Assembly: GCA_003454835.1 (NCBI GenBank)
Contig: DMTA01000355.1
Span: 1 to 12,303, forward strand
Origin: Achromobacter sp.
GTDB taxonomy: Bacteria; Pseudomonadota; Gammaproteobacteria; Burkholderiales; Burkholderiaceae_B
Direction: 5' to 3'
Length of the DNA stretch: 12,303 nt
Both the position numbers and the translations under genes were made by a program. Every line of letters begins with the position of its first letter. Position 1 is the stretch's first letter. Of this stretch, positions 7,509 through 12,303 are shown piece by piece. The notes under the pieces were generated by a model. It was not told the DNA's origin. It searched no databases and saw nothing but the letters and a program-made list of their open reading frames with translations.

Positions 7509-7528
7509 ATCCGGGATTTCCCGAGTGT

Positions 7529-7557
7529 GCGTCGTGACGACGCTTTGAATTCTTTTT
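7529..7557 (+). terminator. Probable terminator of the glutathione S-transferase gene
   Basis: The palindrome GCGTCGT-G-ACGACGC (7529-7543) can form a GCGTC/GACGC stem with a 5-base loop. It is followed by a T-rich tract (TTTGAATTCTTTTT), 20 bases after the GST stop. The stem is short, so efficiency is uncertain. Confidence 0.55.
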
Positions 7558-7675
7558 AAAAGGGACGTTCAGAATTACATCGGGCCATGATAATTTCTGG
7601 GATTAAGTAGTTTCCATTAGATACATAAGAATTACGTGTACCAGGCACGCCGGCAAACACACCCTGGAGGTTTCC

Positions 7676-9019
7676 ATGCTTTGGCATACTCTTGGCCGCT
7701 TTATCCGTGGGTATCGCAGTACCGATAAAAACGACCTGCTGGGACAGATCGACGCCATTCACAAATCCCAGGCGGTCATTGAGTTTGATTTGAATGGCCA
7801 CATCCTGATGGCCAATCAGAACTTCCTGGACACCACGGGCTATTCGCTCGAAGAAATCCAGGGGCGTCACCACCGCATGTTCATCGATCCCGATGAGCGC
7901 GGGTCGCCGCAATATGCAGCCTTTTGGGAAAGGCTCGGACAGGGCGCACATGATTCCGGCCGTTATCGGCGGATTCGCAAAGATGGCTCGGACGTCTGGC
8001 TGCAGGCGTCGTACAACCCCATCTTTGACAAGCACGGACGGCCGGTGAAGGTGATCAAGTACGCCACCGACATCACCGATCAGCAAAATCGCCAGGCAGA
8101 TTCCGAAGGCCAGCTCGCGGCAATTTCCAAGGTCCAGGCGATCATCGAGTTCAATCTTGACGGCACCATCCTGCGTGCCAACGATCTGTTTCTCGGTGCG
8201 GTGGGGTATCGCGCCGACGAGGTGCTGGGCCGGCATCACAGCATCTTCGTCCCGTCCGAAGAAGCCCGAAGCACGGCCTACAAGGATTTCTGGCGCCGGC
8301 TGCGCAATGGCGAGCACGACACCGGCCAGTACATGCGCTTGGGCAAAGGCGGACGCCAGGTCTGGATCGAAGCCAGCTACAACCCCATCCTCGACGCGCA
8401 GGGCCGGCCATTCAAGGTAGTGAAGTTCGCCACCGACATCACCAAGCGTTTTACCGCCGCGCAGACGCTTCAAGTGGCCGTGCAGGGCCTGACCGAAAAC
8501 GCCGAACGCGCGCGGCAGGCCAACAGCCTCGCCCAGGATGCCAGCCGCATCGCTGAAACGGGCGGCGATACGATGCGTAACGTGGTGACGACCATGGAAG
8601 CCATCACGGGGAGTTCGCGCCGCATTTCCGAGATCATCGGGGTCATGGACGGCATCGCATTCCAGACCAACATCCTTGCGCTGAACGCGGCCGTCGAGGC
8701 CGCGCGCGCCGGCGAGCACGGCAGGGGCTTCGCGGTGGTGGCATCAGAGGTCCGAAATCTGGCGCAAAGCAGCGCGGCGGCCGCGAAGGAAATCAAGGCG
8801 CTCATCACGACGTCCGTGGCGCAGGTCGAAGGCGGCGCGGTGCAGGTCCAGTCCGCCGGCGGCACGATGGAGGGCATCGTCGCGTCGTCTCGCCGCGTGA
8901 CCGAAATCATGGCTCAGGTCGTTGAAGTGTCGCTGGCGCAATCGGACAAGCTGGCCGGCGTGACGGAAGACCTCACCGATAGCCACGCCGAACCCACGAG
9001 ACGATTGCGCGCGGCCTAG
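7676..9019 (+). CDS. Soluble methyl-accepting chemotaxis protein with two PAS domains
   Basis: This 447-residue cytoplasmic chemoreceptor has no membrane segment or HAMP domain. Two PAS domains in tandem are at about 25-134 and 147-256; they share the blocks EF(D/N)L-G-IL-AN, GRHH and ASYNPI-D--GRP-KV-K-ATDIT, so they arose by duplication. The signalling hairpin follows (about 260-430). Its conserved tip, reading [20 protein letters not shown] then [13 protein letters not shown], contacts CheA and CheW. The PAS pair resembles Aer and the biofilm-dispersal receptor BdlA (PAS-PAS-MCP), so it may sense redox state, oxygen or a small ligand through a cofactor such as FAD or haem. There is no CheR/CheB-tethering pentapeptide at the C-terminus (it ends RRLRAA). 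GGAGG lies 5 bases before the ATG. The gene is monocistronic, with an AT-rich upstream region containing GATAAT (7589-7594) as a possible -10 box. Confidence 0.92.
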   Translation: MLWHTLGRFIRGYRSTDKNDLLGQIDAIHKSQAVIEFDLNGHILMANQNFLDTTGYSLEEIQGRHHRMFIDPDERGSPQYAAFWERLGQGAHDSGRYRRIRKDGSDVWLQASYNPIFDKHGRPVKVIKYATDITDQQNRQADSEGQLAAISKVQAIIEFNLDGTILRANDLFLGAVGYRADEVLGRHHSIFVPSEEARSTAYKDFWRRLRNGEHDTGQYMRLGKGGRQVWIEASYNPILDAQGRPFKVVKFATDITKRFTAAQTLQVAVQGLTENAERARQANSLAQDASRIAETGGDTMRNVVTTMEAITGSSRRISEIIGVMDGIAFQTNILALNAAVEAARAGEHGRGFAVVASEVRNLAQSSAAAAKEIKALITTSVAQVEGGAVQVQSAGGTMEGIVASSRRVTEIMAQVVEVSLAQSDKLAGVTEDLTDSHAEPTRRLRAA

Positions 9020-9073
9020 CGGGCAGGGGGTCAGCGCGTGAGTGCGCTATAAAGACGCCATTGCCGATCATCT

Positions 9074-9114
9074 GTGGCCCGCGCGGGCAATTTCCGCCGC
9101 GGGCCACGCCTTTT
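9074..9114 (+). terminator. Terminator of the chemoreceptor gene
   Basis: The perfect 10-base arms GTGGCCCGCG (9074-9083) and CGCGGGCCAC (9098-9107) surround a 14-base loop and are followed by a TTTT tract at 9111-9114. It lies 54 bases after the chemoreceptor stop and just before the next gene, so the following ATG codons are downstream of it. Confidence 0.7.
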
Positions 9115-9120
9115 GCCCCG

Positions 9121-9351
9121 ATGTCCATGACCGAATCCGAAGCCCTCGCTCTTGCCACGCACCGCCATTACAAGGGAGGCCTGTACCGCTACATCGGCAC
9201 GGCGCGCCATTCCGAAACCGAAGAGTCCATGGTGGTGTACGAACACCTCTGGCCGCACGCGCGCGGCCTGTGGGTGCGCCCCGCCGATCTGTTCTTCGGG
9301 CAGCTTGCCGACGGTTCGGCCCGGTTCGCCGCCCTGCACCCGGCGGAGTAA
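9121..9351 (+). CDS. DUF1653 domain protein
   Basis: This 76-residue protein is of the DUF1653 family, which has no established function. The family pattern is clear: HRHYKGGLYRYIGTARHSET (about residues 14-33), then VVYEHLW and GLWVRPADLFF near the C-terminus. Family members are typically about 60-90 residues and predicted to be compact beta-rich proteins. The start is uncertain: ATG at 9121 or ATG at 9127 both fit and neither has a clear ribosome site. An upstream in-frame ATG at 9061 lies before the hairpin of the previous gene's terminator and is unlikely. The gene ends 4 bases before the GTG of a 3'-5' exonuclease, so the two are probably co-transcribed, hinting at a nucleic-acid or nucleotide context without proving one. 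Confidence 0.85.
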   Translation: MSMTESEALALATHRHYKGGLYRYIGTARHSETEESMVVYEHLWPHARGLWVRPADLFFGQLADGSARFAALHPAE

Positions 9352-9355
9352 GCGC

Positions 9356-9967
9356 GTGACGTATTTTTATCGGCGCACGCGTGCGGCCAGCGCATCGCCG
9401 GCCCGTCCTGCGGCGCGTGCGCAAGCGGCCTTGACTCACGCGCTTGAAGCGTTGGGCCGCCCCTTCATCGTGGCCGACCTGGAAACGACCGGCCTGTCCA
9501 CCGCAAGCTGCGAAATTCTTGAATTTGCGGCGGTCCGAGTGGGAGACGGCGGGGCGGTCGTCAACGAATACACGCAGGTCGTTCGCACCTGCGGCCGCGT
9601 CCCTTCCTTCATTTCCCGTCTGACCGGCATTACGCAGGCCGAAGTCGATCGCGACGGCATTCCCGTCGCGCAGGCCTTCTCGTCGTTCCTGGATTTTGTC
9701 GAGGATCTGCCGGTGTTCTTTCATAACGCCTCGTTCGACCGGCGCTTCCTGAGCGCGGCCGCGGACCAGACGGGGCTGCCTTTTTCGAACGCCACGCACT
9801 GTACGTTGGCGTTGGCGCGCCGCGCGTGGCCCGAGCTGCCGTCGCATAAGCTCGACATCCTGGCGCGGCACGTTGGCGCCTCGCAGCCGACCCACCGGGC
9901 GTTGGCGGACGTGCGCACGACCGTTGCGGTCGCCTTGGCTGCCAGCGTTCGCTTGGCCACGGCGTAA
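9356..9967 (+). CDS. DnaQ-like DEDDh 3'-5' exonuclease
   Basis: This 203-residue protein has the RNase T/DnaQ exonuclease fold. The three exonuclease motifs are complete: Exo I ADLETTGLS (Asp41, Glu43), Exo II FHNASFDRRF (Asp128) and Exo III HRALADVRTT (His180 and Asp185, the DEDDh spacing H-x4-D). It should remove nucleotides from DNA or RNA 3' ends using two metal ions. It is shorter than DNA polymerase III epsilon and lacks that protein's C-terminal polymerase-binding tail, so it is more likely a stand-alone proofreading-like or repair exonuclease. GTG at 9356 is chosen because GGCGGAG lies just upstream and spans the end of the DUF1653 gene; the open frame extends further upstream only as antisense-like, Arg-rich sequence overlapping DUF1653. 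The first 30 residues are Ala/Arg-rich and probably disordered. Confidence 0.9.
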   Translation: MTYFYRRTRAASASPARPAARAQAALTHALEALGRPFIVADLETTGLSTASCEILEFAAVRVGDGGAVVNEYTQVVRTCGRVPSFISRLTGITQAEVDRDGIPVAQAFSSFLDFVEDLPVFFHNASFDRRFLSAAADQTGLPFSNATHCTLALARRAWPELPSHKLDILARHVGASQPTHRALADVRTTVAVALAASVRLATA

Positions 9968-9972
9968 AAAAG

Positions 9973-9993
9973 GGCGCCAACAAGGCGCCATTT
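9973..9993 (+). terminator. Small hairpin after the exonuclease gene
   Basis: GGCGCC (9973-9978) and GGCGCC (9984-9989) can form a 6-bp stem with a 5-base loop. An A run precedes it and only TTT follows. It starts 6 bases after the stop codon. It could be a weak terminator between the exonuclease and the MazG-like gene. Confidence 0.4.
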
Positions 9994-10006
9994 CCTGGGA
10001 GTTCCA

Positions 10007-10363
10007 ATGTCAGACCTGGAAGCAATCCGCCTCGCCGTCCGCCAGTTCACGGCTGAACGCGAATGGCAGCAATTCCATTCGCCCAAGAATCTGGCGATGG
10101 CGCTGGCAGGGGAAACAGGTGAGCTGGTCTCGCTGTTCCAGTGGCTGGGTGAGGACGAGTCGCGCAATCTGCCCGCCGCCCGGCTTGCGGACGCCGCCGA
10201 CGAGATCGCCGATGTGCAGATGTACCTGGTGGCTCTGGCCGATCAGCTTGGCATCGATATTGCACAAGCGGTTGCCGGCAAGATGGTGAAGAACGCCAAC
10301 AAGTATCCCGCCGATGCGTTCCGGCGCAGCGCTCGCAAATACAACGAGCCGCTGGAAGAATAA
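10007..10363 (+). CDS. MazG-like nucleotide pyrophosphohydrolase
   Basis: This 118-residue all-helical protein belongs to the MazG/dUTPase-like superfamily, close in size and layout to the dCTP pyrophosphatase (RS21-C6) type. It hydrolyses a nucleoside triphosphate to the monophosphate plus pyrophosphate, cleaning abnormal or surplus nucleotides from the pool. The metal-binding signature is present: Glu36 and Glu39 in GETGEL, then Glu66 and Asp69 in ADEIADVQMYL. The substrate-side Lys/Asn/Tyr motif is KMVKNANKYP (92-101). The ATG at 10007 follows GGGAG at suitable distance. It lies 39 bases after the exonuclease stop and in the same direction, so read-through past the small hairpin could link the two nucleotide-handling genes. 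The nucleotide preferred cannot be read from sequence. Confidence 0.9.
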   Translation: MSDLEAIRLAVRQFTAEREWQQFHSPKNLAMALAGETGELVSLFQWLGEDESRNLPAARLADAADEIADVQMYLVALADQLGIDIAQAVAGKMVKNANKYPADAFRRSARKYNEPLEE

Positions 10364-10394
10364 GCGCCGGTCCGCGCAGCCGCTGGCCCGGCGC
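10364..10394. terminator. Possible bidirectional hairpin between convergent genes
   Basis: GCGCCGG (10364-10370) begins right after the MazG-like stop and pairs perfectly with CCGGCGC (10388-10394), 7 bases before the stop of the opposing gene. There is no T run, so this is a weak or Rho-assisted terminator at best. Confidence 0.35.
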
Positions 10395-10401
10395 CGAACG
10401 T

Positions 10402-10692
10402 TCAAATCACTTTTTGCTCGTGGTGAACCTGGGGAGGCTCAACGAAAAAGCCGCCGACCAGCTTGCGCCATTCCTGGAAGTCGGCCGATTCCCGGAAATC
10501 CACCATGTGGTTTTCGACCGTTTCCCAATCCACCACCAGCGTGTAGCGCTGCGGCTGCTCGATGCTGCGGTACAGTTCCATGCCATGGCAGCCCTTGGCG
10601 CGCAGAAAAAGCGGCTTCGCCTGGGTAACACCGGCTTCGAACAGCGCTTCCTGTCCTTCGCGGACGTGGATGCTGGCAATCTCCTGAATCAT
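10402..10692 (-). CDS. Antibiotic biosynthesis monooxygenase (ABM)-fold small protein
   Basis: This 96-residue protein of the ABM/dimeric alpha-beta barrel superfamily shows the usual pattern: a first strand IASIHVREGQEALFE, a helix, KGCHGMELYRSIEQPQRYTLVVDWETVENH in the central strands, and a C-terminal helix FQEWRKLVGGFF. Members act as small cofactor-free oxygenases, haem-degrading enzymes or stress proteins of unknown role; nothing here allows a finer choice. The ATG at 10692 is preceded by GGAGA on the minus strand. It faces the MazG-like gene at its 3' end and the membrane-protein gene at its 5' end, so it is probably transcribed alone from a promoter in the short region between 10693 and 10767. 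Confidence 0.85.
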   Translation of the reverse strand: MIQEIASIHVREGQEALFEAGVTQAKPLFLRAKGCHGMELYRSIEQPQRYTLVVDWETVENHMVDFRESADFQEWRKLVGGFFVEPPQVHHEQKVI

Positions 10693-10766
10693 GGCTTGGT
10701 CTCCGATTGATGGGGGTAAGCAAGGCGGGAGTAGTATGGCCGAAAACCTCGATTCCAGCCCGTTTC

Positions 10767-11165
10767 ATGAATCATCGAGCCGTCACATTGACTCGTCTCA
10801 TTTCCGTCCGCCTGCTCTGGTATGTCGCCGTCGGCATCATTGCCGTGATGTCCCTGTACCTGCATACGCAATTCGGCGTTGTGGTGCTGCTGTCTGCGAT
10901 CGCCATCTACATTCCTTTGTCGATGCTTGGATTGCCGCTCGTTGCGTGGCTATGCTTGTCGCGCCGCACAAGCGGCGTTGCGACCGGGCTGCCGCCCGCC
11001 TGGCCCGCGTATCTTGCGGGCGTGACCGGCATTGTCCTGCTGGGCAGCTATCAGGTGCTTGCCAATCTGTACGTGGCCGAATGCGGCTTCCTGCTTGTGC
11101 TGGTGTCCGTGGACCTGATGCTGGCGCGACGCGAGACCGGCTGGCTGCTACGCCTGGCGCGCTAG
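10767..11165 (+). CDS. Small multi-pass inner-membrane protein of unknown function
   Basis: I do not recognise a family. From the ATG at 10767 the protein is 132 residues and highly hydrophobic. Likely membrane segments are at about 16-32 (LLWYVAVGIIAVMSLYL), 37-64 (long enough to be one or two passes), 79-97 and 104-120. It is basic at both ends (HRAVTLTR and RRETGWLLRLAR), consistent with cytoplasmic termini. The start is uncertain: ATG at 10710 is in frame and would add 19 residues that do not look like a natural N-terminus, and neither start has a clear ribosome site. A good GGGAG site sits before ATG 10736, but that codon is in a different, Arg/His-rich frame. The hydrophobic frame is preferred on composition. 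No functional link to neighbours is evident. Confidence 0.6.
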   Translation: MNHRAVTLTRLISVRLLWYVAVGIIAVMSLYLHTQFGVVVLLSAIAIYIPLSMLGLPLVAWLCLSRRTSGVATGLPPAWPAYLAGVTGIVLLGSYQVLANLYVAECGFLLVLVSVDLMLARRETGWLLRLAR

Positions 11166-11365
11166 ATATCACGCGTGAGCCTCACGCGCGCGGCCCCCAT
11201 CCTTTGAGTTGAAACCCGCCCGCAAGCGGGGCTTGACGGACGCATTGCGTCATCCATACGCATGGCCGCGCGAAGCCGGTATCTCCGCTTTCAGGTTTGT
11301 GTAATTCGCGAGTCCATCCTCCAGAAAGACCCGGTCGTTCGTTTAACCGATACCGACCTGCCTAG

Positions 11366-11455
11366 GACGGCGCAATCATTCCGTACCAATACGAAAGACC
11401 CACGCCCTGCCAAGGCAAGGGCGCAGTTCCTGGGTAGTAACGGTCCGCGCCGGTC
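11366..11455 (+). other. Candidate multi-stem RNA structure in the leader
   Basis: A closing stem pairs GACGGCGC (11366-11373) with GCGCC-G-GTC (11447-11455, one bulged G). Inside it, CGTA-CCAA-TACG forms a hairpin (11382-11393). A second arm pairs ACCCA (11398-11402) with TGGGT (11431-11435), enclosing a GCCCT/AGGGC hairpin (11404-11422). It does not match the c-di-GMP-I consensus or any riboswitch I recognise. The pairings were found by eye; in GC-rich DNA some will be accidental. Confidence 0.35.
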
Positions 11456-11473
11456 GGTCTCCGGCACCTGTGC

Positions 11474-11489
11474 ATCCGTGCAGACGGAT
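11474..11489 (+). promoter_or_regulatory. Hairpin immediately upstream of the ribosome binding site
   Basis: ATCCGT and ACGGAT form a perfect 6-bp stem with loop GCAG, ending 1 base before the AGGAGG ribosome site (11491-11496) of the gene starting at 11504. Such a stem next to the ribosome site can protect the mRNA 5' region or tune translation. Confidence 0.45.
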
Positions 11490-11503
11490 CAGGAGGAGCT
11501 CAA

Positions 11504-11980
11504 ATGAAAAAGCTCGCAGCAGTCGCCGCATTGTCATTGTTCGCCGCATCGGCTTACGCCACTGGCCCGGGCCAGGTTGGAGGTTCGGTAACCGGCCACG
11601 CCGGCGCCATCAACGGTACTGCGTCATCCATCTCCACCGGCAGCTCGGTGGTGGCCACCCAGGTCAACGGCTACGGCTCGTCTAGTCAGACCTCGTTCGG
11701 CAGTACGGGCGGCATCGCGGAGGTCGGCGGATCGTTCAGCCGCGACGGCACACAAGTCGTCACCAGCACGCGGCAGTATGCCAATAGCGAATCGTACGGG
11801 CATGTGTCGGGCAACGCGCCGATTATGGTCGGCGACAGCATCGCCAACGGCGGTGCGACGTTCGGCAAGACGGACACGAGCGCGTCGGCGACGGGCTCGT
11901 TCCACGCGGCAAATGTCGGCGCATTCGGGTCGATACACGGCATCGGCCCGGTGGGCCACGTCGTCGGGTTCAATCGCTGA
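11504..11980 (+). CDS. Small secreted Gly/Ser/Thr-rich protein of unknown function
   Basis: This 158-residue protein has a textbook Sec signal peptide, MKKLAAVAALSLFAASAYA, cleaved at about residue 19 (AYA-TG). The mature part is rich in Gly, Ser, Ala and Thr with short hydrophobic beats (for example GGSVTGHAGAINGTAS and VVATQVNGYGSSSQTSFG) and has no Cys. This composition suits a beta-rich, repetitive extracellular or periplasmic protein such as a surface or fibre component, but no family is recognised and no curli-type repeat is evident. The start is firm: AGGAGG lies 7 bases upstream and the signal peptide begins at the ATG. It is followed after 44 bases, containing a UUCG hairpin, by another small secreted protein gene, so the pair probably forms one transcription unit behind an unusually long structured leader. 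Confidence 0.8.
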   Translation: MKKLAAVAALSLFAASAYATGPGQVGGSVTGHAGAINGTASSISTGSSVVATQVNGYGSSSQTSFGSTGGIAEVGGSFSRDGTQVVTSTRQYANSESYGHVSGNAPIMVGDSIANGGATFGKTDTSASATGSFHAANVGAFGSIHGIGPVGHVVGFNR

Positions 11981-11989
11981 CCCAATTAT

Positions 11990-12011
11990 CCGGACGGCTT
12001 CGGCCGTCCGG
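11990..12011 (+). other. Intercistronic hairpin with UUCG tetraloop
   Basis: CCGGACGGC (11990-11998) pairs perfectly with GCCGTCCGG (12003-12011) around TTCG, the exceptionally stable C(UUCG)G tetraloop. No T run follows. It begins 10 bases after one secreted-protein stop and ends 13 bases before the next ATG, so it may protect the upstream mRNA end or lower expression of the second gene rather than terminate fully. Confidence 0.65.
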
Positions 12012-12024
12012 GCGAGGGGACATC

Positions 12025-12258
12025 ATGAAGACCATAGTTCTAGCTATCTCCCTGTCGCTCGCCGCCATGTCGGCGGGGGCGCAGACCAGCACGTCCAGTT
12101 CCATGACGTCGGCATCGTCGGGATCGACCAACGCGGGCAACAACCAGGGCATCACACTGAATTCGAGCAACAGCGGGACCAGCACATTGCGCAGCGCGCC
12201 GCCGGTCGGCGGCCAGAGCTTCTACGGCTCGTTTTCATCGGATAGCTGCATGGTGTCG
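12025..12258 (+). CDS. Second small secreted Ser/Thr/Asn-rich protein, cut off at the right end
   Basis: The first 78 residues are readable. A Sec signal peptide, MKTIVLAISLSLAAMSAGA, is cleaved before QTSTSSS at about residue 19. A low-complexity Ser/Thr/Gly/Asn stretch (20-54) follows, then a more ordered part, LRSAPPVGGQSFYGSF (55-70), leading to SSDSCMVS with a single Cys at 75. The segment after residue 55 resembles the start of a conserved domain, but the rest is lost: from base 12258 the sequence turns into poly-G. The frame stays open to the window end only because of the artefact, so the true length and stop are unknown. GAGGGGA lies a few bases before the ATG. It is the likely partner of the secreted protein upstream. 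I do not recognise the family. Confidence 0.7.
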
Positions 12259-12303
12259 GGGGGGGGGGGGGGGGCCTTTTTTGTTTTTTGTGGGGGGGGG
12301 GGG
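12258..12303. other. Low-complexity poly-G tail, probable sequencing or assembly artefact
   Basis: A run of 17 G (12258-12274) is followed by CC, two T runs interrupted by G, and a final run of 12 G to the last base. This interrupts an otherwise normal coding frame and is typical of signal-loss base calls at read ends on two-colour instruments. It should not be read as genomic sequence. Confidence 0.85.

Larger units (their letters stand above)
11166..11503 (+). promoter_or_regulatory. 338-base non-coding region, structured leader of the following secreted-protein gene
   Basis: No convincing gene is seen here. The left part holds a 17-base palindrome at 11172-11188 (CGCGTGAG-C-CTCACGCG), probably ending the membrane-protein transcript. 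A second hairpin-forming segment is at 11219-11230 and a 13-base palindrome at 11239-11251 (GACGCA-T-TGCGTC) just after TTGACG. TGTAAT at 11300-11305 is a possible -10 box. From about 11366 to 11489 several stems can form (listed separately), ending in an AGGAGG ribosome site at 11491-11496. The promoter position is a guess. Confidence 0.5.

Noticed and set aside
7556..8719. 387-residue open frame on the minus strand
   Set aside because: It is antisense to the PAS-PAS chemoreceptor. Its internal repetition only mirrors the duplicated PAS domains on the plus strand.
10691..11212. 173-residue plus-strand frame with a good ribosome site at ATG 10736
   Set aside because: The product is rich in Arg, His, Cys and Ala with no domain, whereas the overlapping frame gives a coherent four-segment membrane protein. 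Kept only as a question about the start site.
11366..11455. Possible c-di-GMP-I (GEMM) riboswitch
   Set aside because: A GAAAG element and a GGGTAG element are present, but the conserved GACGCAAAGCC-type core and the correct order of stems are missing.
1..12303. CRISPR arrays, tRNA/rRNA genes, insertion sequences, integrases or attachment sites
   Set aside because: Read by eye on both strands, there are no regularly spaced repeats, no transposase or integrase motifs and no recognisable structural RNA genes.

Overview
The window is GC-rich DNA in which almost every base belongs to a gene. The gene set (FCD-type GntR regulator, split transketolase, GMC oxidoreductase, PAS-containing chemoreceptor, DUF1653 protein) fits a Burkholderiales betaproteobacterium such as Achromobacter or Bordetella. 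That placement is an impression from protein style and composition, not a search result. Neither end is clean. The left 665 bases are the C-terminal part of an aromatic/aspartate aminotransferase joined abruptly to a dehydrogenase, and the right 46 bases are mostly poly-G that looks like a sequencing artefact. The window is probably most of a contig with edge errors.

Bases 1-6711 hold a divergent sugar/polyol/cyclitol-type module. On the minus strand an FCD-family GntR regulator (2240-1536) is followed 9 bases later by a GldA-like metal-dependent dehydrogenase (from 1526), which breaks off at about base 666. On the plus strand four closely spaced genes start at 2367: transketolase N-terminal subunit, transketolase C-terminal subunit, a shikimate-dehydrogenase-like protein and a FAD-dependent GMC oxidoreductase. 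They end at a strong bidirectional terminator (6673-6711). A 28-base near-perfect inverted repeat (2321-2348) in the 126-base shared intergenic region is the obvious operator for the regulator. Together they look like an inducible pathway that oxidises a polyhydroxylated compound and removes a two-carbon unit from a ketose. The substrate cannot be read from the sequence.

Bases 6798-10692 hold ordinary single genes or small units: a glutathione S-transferase, a soluble chemoreceptor with two PAS domains, a DUF1653 protein plus a DEDDh 3'-5' exonuclease (probable two-gene unit), a MazG-like nucleotide pyrophosphohydrolase, and on the minus strand a small antibiotic-biosynthesis-monooxygenase-fold protein. 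Several hairpins between them look like terminators.

Bases 10710-12258 hold a small multi-pass membrane protein, a 338-base non-coding stretch rich in potential RNA structure, and two small secreted Ser/Gly/Thr-rich proteins of unknown function separated by a 9-bp hairpin with a UUCG loop. The second is cut by the poly-G tail. This last block and the altered-active-site shikimate-dehydrogenase-like enzyme are the least explained parts of the window.
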